Positions 5,706 through 13,320 of a DNA stretch of 17,654 bases are shown here, in pieces. The first letter of the stretch is position 1; the number at the start of each line of letters is the position of its first letter. The stretch is from contig JBFJVZ010000114.1 of assembly GCA_041623895.1 (NCBI GenBank), positions 1 through 17,654 of the forward strand. The letters run 5' to 3'. The stretch comes from JBFJVZ01 sp041623895. GTDB taxonomy: Bacteria; Planctomycetota; Planctomycetia; Pirellulales; Pirellulaceae. A program made the translations under genes and the position numbers. The notes under the pieces are model-generated. The model was not told the origin of the DNA. It made no database searches and saw only the letters and a program-made list of their open reading frames with translations.

Positions 5706-6774
5706 GGGGTTGTCGGACAACCATCCAATCTGGGACCTTGGCGACTTGCGGAACCATTTCGACAGCGGGTCTGGCGGTGATATTGCCGGCTGTCGTCGCT
5801 GGATTCCCTTCCGCCGCGCTCAATGGCGGGGCAAGCCCGGGCTGTTCATTCGATTTTTTTGCCAGCTCGTTGACTTGGATCGGCGGTCCGAATTCGGTGA
5901 TCACCACATCGTTGATTGCTTTGCTGACAATCTGTTCTTCGCTGGGGCTACCCGGGGCCGTCGCGTTCAGTTCGTGTTCTGCATCGGGGTCGATTGCCGG
6001 CAAAAAAAGTGGTTGCGAGCGTTTAGTTGATGGCGGCAATGGACGAATCGGGCGGCGAATGTCCAGCGACGAAAGCGGATCAGGAATCTTGATTTCGCGT
6101 CTTGTCTGCGGTGGTAAAGGACGTATCGGGCGTTTTTGAGACTCAGCCAGTTCCGCTGTCAGTCGCAGCATCCCGGTGCTGGGAACTGCCGTGGTCTGTG
6201 GCATCACGGCGTCCGGGGGCATCAAGCTGGTGGGTTCGTCCGACGGAGATGAGGGGTTTGGTTCCGGTTGTGTTTCCGGGGCGAGCGGCTGCGGTGAATC
6301 GAATTGCTCGAGTTGATCAGCGATCGAATCACACGTGCTATCGTCGCAACCGTTGCCAAGGCAGGGTCTCGCTGCGGCTTGAGTTGCTCGCGAAGAATAG
6401 TAATTACCGAGACTGCTGAGCCGGGCCTGGTGGTGTTGATGCTGTCCAGCCACGCAGCACAATTGGCATCCTGCACCTTGGCACCCGCAGCGAGTGCCCG
6501 AGTCGAATTGATTGTAAAAATTGGCAATACCCCTGCCAAAGGATGATTGATGATTGAACTGTTTGTGGTACGACCGCGGGGGCAGATTCGCGCCCGGCCG
6601 GCAGCCAGAATCTTTGCAGGAGTGGTAGCCATCGCCCCAGCCGACACCCAGCACGCGGCCTACCCGTTGAATCGGTTCGATGCCGCCGGCCTGGCAGGTG
6701 TGAACAAAGCAATCGTTAAAAGTTGCTGAGGCGAGTGCAATCAGGCCCAGTCGAAGCATAGAAAAACGGAACAT
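5701..6774 (-). CDS. Secreted Cys-rich/Pro-rich hypothetical protein
   Basis: A 357-residue protein with a likely signal peptide (residues about 1-28, MFRFSMLRLGLIALASATF... ending near CQA-GG). The next part, to about residue 115, is rich in Cys, Gly, His and Asn and includes GVGWGDGYHSCKDSGCRPG, NLPPRSYHKQF and CGCQGAGCQLCC, which may form disulfides or bind metal. Residues 130-355 are Pro/Ser/Glu/Thr-rich and probably unfolded, with a repeated motif RPIRPLPPQTRREI and RPIRPLPPSTKRSQ. I know no function; the GWGDGYH...GCRPG part looks like a planctomycete-specific exported module, from memory only. The stop codon TAG lies inside the terminal repeat of the palindromic element, so the original C-terminus may have been changed. 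The initiating ATG could also be at residue 6. Confidence 0.75.
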   Translation of the reverse strand: MFRFSMLRLGLIALASATFNDCFVHTCQAGGIEPIQRVGRVLGVGWGDGYHSCKDSGCRPGANLPPRSYHKQFNHQSSFGRGIANFYNQFDSGTRCGCQGAGCQLCCVAGQHQHHQARLSSLGNYYSSRATQAAARPCLGNGCDDSTCDSIADQLEQFDSPQPLAPETQPEPNPSSPSDEPTSLMPPDAVMPQTTAVPSTGMLRLTAELAESQKRPIRPLPPQTRREIKIPDPLSSLDIRRPIRPLPPSTKRSQPLFLPAIDPDAEHELNATAPGSPSEEQIVSKAINDVVITEFGPPIQVNELAKKSNEQPGLAPPLSAAEGNPATTAGNITARPAVEMVPQVAKVPDWMVVRQPR

Positions 6775-7061
6775 CGTTCGTAGCCGGCTTTTTTGTGTTT
6801 CTCGTCACAGCGTGCCCGCGCACGCCGACTCGGTACTTTTGAACCAATCGGCAAAAGTCGACGATCAAGTGCCCAATCGAAACAGATTGGAGCCAGGATT
6901 TCGAAACTGTTGGCCCGATTTTGACGATTGTGTCAATCAACAAAAAACTGACGCAGGCGGTTGACTGGCAAGTTAGGCTCCATGGTGCGCCCGCGGCGCC
7001 AGGATAAGCTAGCGTTCACTGCAATTTCTTCATTTCCGAGGTTCAACGACAGACGTGAAAC

Positions 7062-7529
7062 ATGTCTAAACGCACAAAAATCCTGGTCGATCCCAAAGTC
7101 CAGTGGTCAATCGCTGGTCGCGTCTTGCTGCATTGGGGCTTTCTGTTGGTTTGTCTGGTTTCGATCGGCGCTCTGGTCCGACTGATGGCGGCGTCAACGG
7201 CGGAATCATTCGCCGATGCTCTGTGGTTGGCGATCAAGTCTCAAACTGCGGTTGCCGGAGTGATGTTCGTGCTGTTGCCGGTTTTCATTCGTGACACATT
7301 GAAGCTGAGTAATCGATTTGCCGGTCCGATGTATCGGCTGCGAACGGTCCTTGCGGATATGGCTGCTGGCCAAGAAGCTCGATCGATCAAGTTCCGTGAC
7401 GGCGACTTTTGGCATCAGGCGGCCGAAGACTTCAACGTGGTTGCGGCCGAATACAACCATCTGAAAGAGCGTAATACCGAGTTAGAGGAAGAATTGAACA
7501 AGCTTCGTCAAGGCGAATTGGCTCGCTAG
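7062..7529 (+). CDS. Two-helix membrane protein with HAMP-like segment and coiled coil
   Basis: A 155-residue protein with hydrophobic helices at about 21-43 and 61-76. They are joined by only about 18 residues, so there is almost no sensor domain. After the second helix comes a HAMP-like stretch (77-130: NRFAGPMYRLRTVLADMAAGQ, then IKFRDGDFWHQAAEDFNVVA) and a charged coiled coil (128-152, heptads of Leu and Glu). HAMP domains pass signals from membrane helices to output domains, but the protein ends before any kinase or methyl-accepting domain. It may act with a separate partner. A 287-bp gap separates it from the divergent secreted-protein gene. The TAG stop lies in a sequence like the end of the 133-bp element. 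No strong ribosome binding site is seen. Confidence 0.8.
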   Translation: MSKRTKILVDPKVQWSIAGRVLLHWGFLLVCLVSIGALVRLMAASTAESFADALWLAIKSQTAVAGVMFVLLPVFIRDTLKLSNRFAGPMYRLRTVLADMAAGQEARSIKFRDGDFWHQAAEDFNVVAAEYNHLKERNTELEEELNKLRQGELAR

Positions 7530-7628
7530 AGCATCGTCCAGATTGTTCCTGGGATTAGCCGCTGGGTTGTTGATTTAGCAACCCGACGCGTGAGCGAGGG
7601 ATGACTGAGGTCCCTCGCTGGGTTGTTG
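7525..7628. repeat. Palindromic repeat region with an element end at the gene stop
   Basis: 7525-7544 (GCTAGAGCATCGTCCAGATT) resembles the right end of the 133-bp element read on the minus strand (GCTAGTGCTTTGTCCAGATT), with 3 mismatches in 20. Downstream a long hairpin can form: CAACCC (7579-7584) plus AGCGAGGGA (7593-7601) pair with TCCCTCGCT (7611-7619) plus GGGTTG (7620-7625). The 8 bases GACGCGTG on the left arm are unpaired, as if their partner had been deleted. GCTGGGTTGTTG occurs twice in direct orientation, at 7561-7572 and 7617-7628. Confidence 0.65.
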
Positions 7629-7858
7629 CGGCAGGAAACGGACGCTAACGAAGGCGTGCCGGCTGTTGTTGCCAGTCAAAGTCATCCGGGCGATCTAAAC
7701 CTGTTGGACACCGCTGTGAGGCATATTTAATTCCTCCGTTCCTCGCCAAAGCTGGTCTTTGGGGGGAATCGAGCAAAAAACCTCGTCTACGCACGGTTGA
7801 CTTCAGCGGTAATAATGGATGTGTGGTTTTCTCTCACCATCCTTGCCGAGTCTCACCA
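7629..7858. other. Intergenic stretch upstream of the TPR gene
   Basis: I see no gene, RNA structure or clear promoter here. The TPR frame stays open back to a GTG at 7823, but the part before 7859 does not look like protein of this family. Confidence 0.4.
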
Positions 7859-9571
7859 ATGCTCACCCACCTATTTGATCGTGCACCGGTTCGACTGCTC
7901 TGTTTTTCGATACTAACGATCTCATTCGGTCTGCATCTCAGTCCCGCTCAAGACGCCAGCGAAGCGGTCAAGAAAAATGACGCCGGCCAAGCCGACCTGG
8001 ACGAAGCTGTGATTTTGCGGATCGACGCCAAATCGGTCAAAGAACTCGAAAAAGTCGGCGAACTTTTGCAGTCCGCACTGACGAAGGGCTTGGGGGATGA
8101 AAACCAGGCATTCGCGAAAAAAATGTATGGCTCAGTGCTGCTGCAGCAAAGTCAGCAGCTGGTAGAGCTGATGGGTCGAACCAGAGGACGGACTCAGCAG
8201 CTTGCGATTAAGGACGAAGCTTTACGAACGCTGAGAAAAGCAATCGAGAATGATCCCACGTTGGTTGAAGGCTATATGCTGATTGCCCGTTTGAATTTGC
8301 TTCCGGGTGGCAATAAAGATGCGATCACCGAAGCGACCAGCAAAGCAATCGAGTTGTTGGAAGACGACCCGACGCAGTTAAGTGCGGCGTACATCTTGCG
8401 AGCCTTAACCTATGAAGAGGGCGAAGACGATAAACGCATGGCTGACTTGGATGCGGCCGTCAAAGCAGACCCCGAGAACTTGCAAGCAATTCAAGCGCGT
8501 GCCGCACTTCGTTTGCGACAAAGTGATGTCGATGGCGCGATTGCTGACTTGGAAAACATCCTGTCCAAGGATCCGACCAACCAGGCCGTTGCAGAAACCG
8601 CCGTCAAGCAGTTGGTGGAATTGAATCGCGTCGAGGATGCCTTGGACCTGGTGTCCAAGACTTTGGAGGCAAAGCCGAGCGAAGGCATGTATCGAATGCG
8701 GGCGATACTTTATCGCATGCAAGGCAAGGATGACGAGGCTTTAGCAGATCTGAATAAAGCACTCGCCATGCAACCCAAAGATCCAGTCGCGTTGCTGCAA
8801 CGAGCAGAGATTTCACTTTCACGGGACGACGTCAAGTCCGCCAAAGAGGACCTGCGATCGGCAATCGAGCTTGCCCCTCAAGTCGCCAACTTGGATCAGG
8901 CGATCTTTGTTCGCTGTTTGATTGCGATCGAAGAGGGCCGCAACGCGGATGCGATTAATGATATGAAGTTATTGGTTTCGCGCGATCCGGGAAATGTCCT
9001 GCGCCAGATTCAATTGGCAAATCTGTACATCCAAGACGAACGCCCGCGGAAGGCGATCGAAACGCTGACGACAATTTTGGATCGCGACCCAAGTAATGTC
9101 ACCGTGCTCAGGGCTCGCGCCGACGCCATGCTGGCGATTGGTGAGCACGGCAAAGCAATCAAGGACTACGAACGGGCAATCAAGATCGCCAGCGATGACG
9201 AGGAAGCCGGTGATTTGCCCGGCATTCTGAACAATTTGGCCTGGGTTTTGGCGACATCACCTGACGATTCGATTCGTGACGGAAAACGGGCGATTGAATT
9301 GAGCGAACGTGCGGTCGAATTAACGGACGGAAAAGAAGCCCATATTCTCAGCACGCTTGCCGCCGGTTACGCCGAGGCAGGAGACTTTGAAAAGGCCGTG
9401 GAATGGAGCAGCAAGTCGGTGGAACTGGGCAAAGCAGAAGAGCACGAGCAGCTGGATCAACTAGAAAAAGAGCTGGAAAGTTATCGAAATCAGAAACCTT
9501 GGCGCGAAAAGCAGGACACGAAAGAAAATGAAGTCCCCATCTTGTCACCCGATGATCTGATCGACACCTGA
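7859..9571 (+). CDS. Exported tetratricopeptide-repeat protein
   Basis: A 570-residue protein with a signal peptide (residues about 1-30, VRLLCFSILTISFGLHLSPAQ) and then a long run of TPR-like helix pairs from about residue 105 to 535. Repeat signatures include the common DP-x-N ends (DPENLQAIQARAALRL, DPTNQAVAETAVKQL, DPGNVLRQIQLANLY, DPSNVTVLRARADAM), each following an A-I/L-x-D-L helix. The last part, LNNLAWVLATSPDD (from about 455) through HILSTLAAGYAEAGDFEKAVEW, is typical of planctomycete TPR proteins. The tail is charged, so no second membrane anchor. TPR arrays bind other proteins; the partner here is unknown, and the location is probably periplasmic. The frame extends to a GTG at 7823, but the ATG at 7859 begins a normal signal peptide and is preferred. 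It converges on the hydrolase-fold gene. Confidence 0.88.
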   Translation: MLTHLFDRAPVRLLCFSILTISFGLHLSPAQDASEAVKKNDAGQADLDEAVILRIDAKSVKELEKVGELLQSALTKGLGDENQAFAKKMYGSVLLQQSQQLVELMGRTRGRTQQLAIKDEALRTLRKAIENDPTLVEGYMLIARLNLLPGGNKDAITEATSKAIELLEDDPTQLSAAYILRALTYEEGEDDKRMADLDAAVKADPENLQAIQARAALRLRQSDVDGAIADLENILSKDPTNQAVAETAVKQLVELNRVEDALDLVSKTLEAKPSEGMYRMRAILYRMQGKDDEALADLNKALAMQPKDPVALLQRAEISLSRDDVKSAKEDLRSAIELAPQVANLDQAIFVRCLIAIEEGRNADAINDMKLLVSRDPGNVLRQIQLANLYIQDERPRKAIETLTTILDRDPSNVTVLRARADAMLAIGEHGKAIKDYERAIKIASDDEEAGDLPGILNNLAWVLATSPDDSIRDGKRAIELSERAVELTDGKEAHILSTLAAGYAEAGDFEKAVEWSSKSVELGKAEEHEQLDQLEKELESYRNQKPWREKQDTKENEVPILSPDDLIDT

Positions 9572-9586
9572 GCTACCGCAGAAATC

Positions 9587-9668
9587 GTAGCCGCGGCATC
9601 CTGCCGTCTTGTAGTCGCGGCATCCTGCCGTGCAAAAGAATCAGCGCATCGCATCCCGCCGCGGCTAC
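9587..9668. repeat. Direct and inverted repeats between convergent genes
   Basis: GTAGCCGCGGCATCCTGCCG (9587-9606) is repeated with a single change at 9611-9630 after a 4-nt spacer. A diverged inverted copy, GCATCCCGCCGCGGCTAC, lies at 9651-9668, and its last 11 bases pair exactly with the start of the first copy. The block fills the 102-bp gap between the TPR and hydrolase-fold genes, ending 6 bp before the latter's stop codon. It is a different family from the other repeats in this window. Confidence 0.7.
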
Positions 9669-9673
9669 CGCAA

Positions 9674-10636
9674 TCAATCTTCGCGAGCGACCCAGGGGTT
9701 TTCGTCGTCGCTGATCTTGACCTGGCCGGTGATAAAGTCTTTGATCTCTTCAATCACTTTCGGTTGTTCCCGAACCAACGCCGGACCGCTCAGAGGCGTC
9801 TTTAGCATCTGGACCTCTAGCCCTTGGGCTTCGCCGCGTCCGATACGTTTCTTGAACACTTCGATGCGTTTGATAATGCGATCGGCGTCGCCGGCGTCCG
9901 AGCTTTGGCTGCCGGAGACAACCATAATCGGCAGCATCAAGATGGCGGGATTGACCAGGACGGGATCGATCGTAACGCCTTTGACCAGTTTCTTCGGCGA
10001 AATCAATACCAGGGCCTTAACATCTTGGCCTCGTTTCAGCGCCCCCACGGGAGCAAAGGACCAATCGCGGGCTGCCCAGTTCGCAGCGATCACGCATCCT
10101 TCGCGGACACCCACCATCACCAAAGCATTTAGATTTAATTTGCCATCGTTGTTTTCTTTCTTCAAAAAATCTTTGGCAGCTTCCAGATCCTTGGTGATGA
10201 TATTGACGACGTCAGCCTTGGACATCGTCGCGGTATTGAATTCTTGCTCGTTACCTTTGTTGTCAATGTAGACTCGCGAGCCGCCATGTCCGCGGTACTC
10301 GACCGCCAGCACGGCACAACCCACTTTGTGGAGTTCGATGAACAAGGGATGATACGGGCTTGCCTGTCCTTGCCATTCGTGGACCAGGATCACAGGAATG
10401 GCTTCTTTCTGCTTGTTGGAGGGAAAATAAAACGCTCGCAGCCGCAGCCCATCCTTCGTCTTCAATTCGAGCGGACGGGGTTTCGGGAGCTCGCTTTTCT
10501 TGGCAGCTTGGCCGGACGCATTGGCAGCCATCAACACCATGGCGACAGCCACCGCGCAAAGATAAATCAACGCGACTGTGGCAGGGCATCGAGTCATGCC
10601 GATCTGTTTTGTTTGCGTCGTTGCCAAAGCCTTCAT
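9674..10636 (-). CDS. Exported alpha/beta-hydrolase-fold protein, nucleophile missing
   Basis: A 320-residue protein with an N-terminal hydrophobic signal (VALIYLCAVAVAMVLMAANASG). The body fits an alpha/beta hydrolase: a strand into VILVHEWQG (oxyanion-region motif), then AVLAVEYRGHGGS, a nucleophile-elbow position NALVMVGVREGCVIAANWAA and a late strand LMLPIMVVSGSQSSDAGDAD. The elbow reads G-V-R-E-G instead of G-x-S-x-G, so Arg178 replaces the Ser/Cys/Asp nucleophile, and I see no His at the usual C-terminal place. It is probably non-catalytic, perhaps binding a ligand or protein. The ATG at 10642 touches its GGAG (10643-10646, spacing 0), whereas the ATG at 10636 is 6 nt away, so I chose 10636. 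It is 168 bp downstream of the DJ-1/PfpI gene on the same strand, so co-transcription is uncertain. Confidence 0.8.
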   Translation of the reverse strand: MKALATTQTKQIGMTRCPATVALIYLCAVAVAMVLMAANASGQAAKKSELPKPRPLELKTKDGLRLRAFYFPSNKQKEAIPVILVHEWQGQASPYHPLFIELHKVGCAVLAVEYRGHGGSRVYIDNKGNEQEFNTATMSKADVVNIITKDLEAAKDFLKKENNDGKLNLNALVMVGVREGCVIAANWAARDWSFAPVGALKRGQDVKALVLISPKKLVKGVTIDPVLVNPAILMLPIMVVSGSQSSDAGDADRIIKRIEVFKKRIGRGEAQGLEVQMLKTPLSGPALVREQPKVIEEIKDFITGQVKISDDENPWVARED

Positions 10637-10642
10637 TTGCAT

Positions 10643-10648
10643 CTCCTA
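10643..10648 (-). promoter_or_regulatory. Ribosome binding site that decides the hydrolase-fold start
   Basis: TAGGAG on the minus strand touches one ATG (10642) and lies 6 nt before the next in-frame ATG (10636). Normal spacing favours the second. Confidence 0.6.
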
Positions 10649-10804
10649 GAACAATTTCAATCGAATCTGACTCCATTATGCCCACCATGAGACTAGATGC
10701 GGACGCCGCTGCGGTCAAACTTGCCGACATTCGTCTCCAGAGCAGACGAGGTGGAACACGACACTTAGGGGGTTTTCGCGAGATTTCTCGCCCCTTGACC
10801 AACG

Positions 10805-11380
10805 TCAATCGCCAAGCAATTCCAGGAAGGCACGCATCCACGCTGGGTGAGCTGGCCAGGCCGGAGCTGTCACCAAATTGCCCTGCACATGTGCCGAGTC
10901 CATCGTTTCGACGGGCTCGACATACTCACCGCCGGCAGCCAGGACTTCATACCGGACTGCCGGATAACAACTGCACTGCCGATCGCTGAGCACTCCGGCG
11001 GCAGCCAAGATTTGAGGTCCGTGGCAAATCGCGGCAATGGGTTTGTTCGCATCGTTGAATTGTCTAACAATCTCCAGCACTCGATCATTTAGCCTCAAGT
11101 ACTCCGGTGCTCGACCCCCCGGGATCACCAAAGCATCAAAGGTCGTGACATCGACGCTGTCAAAGTTGCCATTGATCGCGAAGCGGTGCCCCGGTTTTTC
11201 GCTGTACGTCTGGTGGCCCTCGAAATCGTGGATCGCCGTGGCAACCGTTTCTCCCACGGACTTGCCAGGACAAACCGTCATCACCTGATGGCCAACCGTT
11301 TGCAGAATCTGCAGTGGTACCATCGCTTCGTAGTCTTCAACAAAGTCACCAACGATCATCAGGATTTTTTTTTCGGACAT
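10805..11380 (-). CDS. DJ-1/PfpI family protein
   Basis: A 191-residue cytoplasmic protein of the class I glutamine-amidotransferase-like fold. It has the family's strand-turn at the start (KKILMIVGDFVEDYEAM, with Glu15 at the usual conserved acidic position), FDALVIPGGRAPEYLR (81-96) and the nucleophile elbow AAICHGPQILAAAGVL with Cys119 and His120. Members act as proteases, chaperones, glyoxalases or deglycases, and sequence alone does not say which. The length is normal. The insert near residues 48-76 (IHDFEGHQTYSEKPGHRF) is typical of the PfpI-like branch. It is on the same strand as the hydrolase-fold gene, 168 bp upstream of it. Only a weak AAGAG precedes the start. Confidence 0.93.
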   Translation of the reverse strand: MSEKKILMIVGDFVEDYEAMVPLQILQTVGHQVMTVCPGKSVGETVATAIHDFEGHQTYSEKPGHRFAINGNFDSVDVTTFDALVIPGGRAPEYLRLNDRVLEIVRQFNDANKPIAAICHGPQILAAAGVLSDRQCSCYPAVRYEVLAAGGEYVEPVETMDSAHVQGNLVTAPAWPAHPAWMRAFLELLGD

Positions 11381-11631
11381 AGCTCTTTGTTGGCCTGCTC
11401 GGCCGTCATCACGGTTCCATCGGAGTCAACGGATCAAGCCTGCCAATCGACAAAATCTGAGGCTCAATCCCTACAAACTGCGTCATCGTGATCCCCGAAA
11501 CGGGGCGATTCGTCAATGGAGGGTAATGAATTCGCCTTTGTGGGGCGATTCGAGTAGAATCGTAGACCGGGTGTTCTCCGCCGCTGTTCCCGCCAGCTTC
11601 CTGGTTTCCTTGGCTGTCTACGCGTGTCCTC

Positions 11632-13212
11632 ATGATCCGAAAACTCGCTCTCACTGTTATTGCCTTCGGCGTTCTTCCTTGTTGTCAGGCCGGCGACCTG
11701 ATGCCCCCCCACGTCGCCTCTCGGCTTGGTTTGGAACAGGCCTGGCGTAGACAGATGCAAGTCCCTGCGGGAGCCCAGTCGATCGTTGATCAACAGTTGT
11801 ATGTGCACTTCGAGGACCAGCGCGAGTACGTCGAAATCGTCGTTGATCCCCCCAGTGATGCCGACCCGGGTGCAACCAGCGAGGTGATGTTCCGTATCCC
11901 CACGGACCGTATCCAAGCCGATGGATCGGAAATCGGAAAAACGGAAGCCGAGCGTCTGGCGAGAAACGAAAACCGGCGGCTGAAACGTCGCGGCATGACG
12001 GGCAAGATCACCACGCGAAATGTGCCCAAGATTCGCCTTTATACGTTGGCGGATGACGGAACGGTCGAATGCCGCAATGCAGAAACGGGCGAGTCGGTTT
12101 GGCTGGTTCGCGTCGGTGATGAAAGGCTCAGCTACGCCAAAATGGGCATCGGCGAAAAGTTTCTCTCGGTCATCAACGGTGCCAATCTTTTGAAACTGGA
12201 CGTCAAAACCGGTGAGCAGATGCAGGAAACTCGGACAAGGGGCGCACCCCTGTTCGGCTCGGTTCATGCCGAAGATTTTTCACTGGTACCGACCATCGGC
12301 AACGGTGTAGAAGGTTATCCGCTGAGTGATCCGACTCGATATCCATTCCGCGAGATGGTTGAAGGCCTTGCTCTGGCGCCGCCCACCAAAGCGCCCGGGA
12401 CGACGCGAGTCGCTTGGGGCACGGACGCTGGATACGTTTTTGTCATGGAGCTACAGGGCACGCCGTCAGTTTTGTTTCGTCTGAATACCGACGGCATCGT
12501 AAGCGGACGCATTGCAGCAACCAGTGGCAATCGTTTCTTTTTTGGCAGTGAAGCAGGTCAGGTCTACGGCGTGCGAGCCACGCGGTCGGGGCAGGTACTG
12601 TGGAGCCGTCCCTATGGCGAGCCTTTTTACAACGATCCCATGATTACTGGTGAGGTTCTGCTGATCCGGTCAACTTACGGCTATCTTTACGCACTGGGGC
12701 TGGATGACGGCATCAGCAAATGGCCATACACGATCCCCAACGTCGACGAATTTCTGGGGGCGTTCGACGGCAGAGCGTATGTCCGGTTGTTGACCGGTGG
12801 TCTGGCCGTCATCGACATCGAGGCTGGAAAAGTAGTCGATACGGTTTATGACCTGTTACCCCGTCAATTGCTGGTCAATTCGCAAACGGATCGGCTTTAT
12901 CTTGTCAGTGACACCGGCGCCGTCCAATGTTTGAGGCCGGCGGGAAAAATTCTGCCCACGATCAGTGATTCATTACTAGGCTCGCAGCCGGAAAAAGTGG
13001 AAAAGGCCGCAGCTGAGCCAACCGAACCAGCGGGGCCGCAACCCGTTCCCGGCGCCGACCCATTCGCACCGGGTGCGGGGGCTGACCCATTCGCACCGGG
13101 TGCGGGCGCCGACCCGTTTGGCGCGGACGCCAACAAGGATCCATTTGGTGCCGATGCCGGCGGTGCAGAGATGGCCGATCCCTTTGGTGGTGCGGACCCG
13201 TTCGGCAATTAA
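11632..13212 (+). CDS. Exported PQQ-type beta-propeller protein
   Basis: A 526-residue protein with a signal peptide (MIRKLALTVIAFGVLPCCQA, cleavage expected near residue 20). Residues 130-450 show the repeated strand pattern of PQQ/WD-like propellers: LYTLADDGTVECRNAETGESVWLVRVG, FFFGSEAGQVYGVRATRSG with QVLWSRPYGEP, and STYGYLYALGLDDG. The G-x-V/L-x-A-L/C-x-x-x-x-G-x-x-x-W motif is clear in at least three blades. Residues 455-526 are low-complexity, with Glu/Pro and then repeated ADPF/ADPFG units. Such propellers often bind partners at the envelope; no catalytic residues or PQQ-dependent dehydrogenase signature is visible. Residues 75-125 form a charged region with a cluster of Arg and Lys. 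It converges on the SecA-like gene across a 108-bp gap. Confidence 0.85.
   Translation: MIRKLALTVIAFGVLPCCQAGDLMPPHVASRLGLEQAWRRQMQVPAGAQSIVDQQLYVHFEDQREYVEIVVDPPSDADPGATSEVMFRIPTDRIQADGSEIGKTEAERLARNENRRLKRRGMTGKITTRNVPKIRLYTLADDGTVECRNAETGESVWLVRVGDERLSYAKMGIGEKFLSVINGANLLKLDVKTGEQMQETRTRGAPLFGSVHAEDFSLVPTIGNGVEGYPLSDPTRYPFREMVEGLALAPPTKAPGTTRVAWGTDAGYVFVMELQGTPSVLFRLNTDGIVSGRIAATSGNRFFFGSEAGQVYGVRATRSGQVLWSRPYGEPFYNDPMITGEVLLIRSTYGYLYALGLDDGISKWPYTIPNVDEFLGAFDGRAYVRLLTGGLAVIDIEAGKVVDTVYDLLPRQLLVNSQTDRLYLVSDTGAVQCLRPAGKILPTISDSLLGSQPEKVEKAAAEPTEPAGPQPVPGADPFAPGAGADPFAPGAGADPFGADANKDPFGADAGGAEMADPFGGADPFGN
13054..13107 (+). repeat. 27-bp in-frame tandem duplication
   Basis: Two adjacent 27-bp units encode ADPFAPGAG twice and differ at only three positions in the DNA. 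Shorter ADPFG units follow to the end of the gene. Near identity of the DNA suggests a recent duplication or exchange. Confidence 0.8.
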
Positions 13213-13230
13213 TCGCGTTCGGCGATTAAT
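13208..13230. terminator. Hairpin overlapping a stop codon between convergent genes
   Basis: A perfect 9-bp stem, ATTAATCGC (13208-13216) with GCGATTAAT (13222-13230), has a 5-nt loop and starts inside the propeller gene's stop region (TAA at 13210-13212). No T tract follows on either strand, so it may limit 3' decay or be a weak terminator. Confidence 0.35.
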
Positions 13231-13320
13231 CGACTGCACGACATTCTGCAGCCGACCATCAGGGTTGATCGCGGCCAGCAGAATCCGCCGGGAAACGTGA
13301 TTGCAATGCTGCTTCAGCAA

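Noticed and set aside
7823..7858. GTG start for the TPR protein
   Set aside because: It adds 12 residues before a standard signal peptide that begins at the ATG at 7859.
9587..9668. Repeats as a possible CRISPR array
   Set aside because: There are only three units, one inverted, with spacers of 4 and 20 nt and no cas genes nearby.
11464..12267. A 267-codon open frame on the minus strand inside the propeller gene
   Set aside because: It lies wholly antisense to a gene with a signal peptide and clear propeller repeats, and its translation has no recognisable domain. It is a by-product of high-GC codon use.
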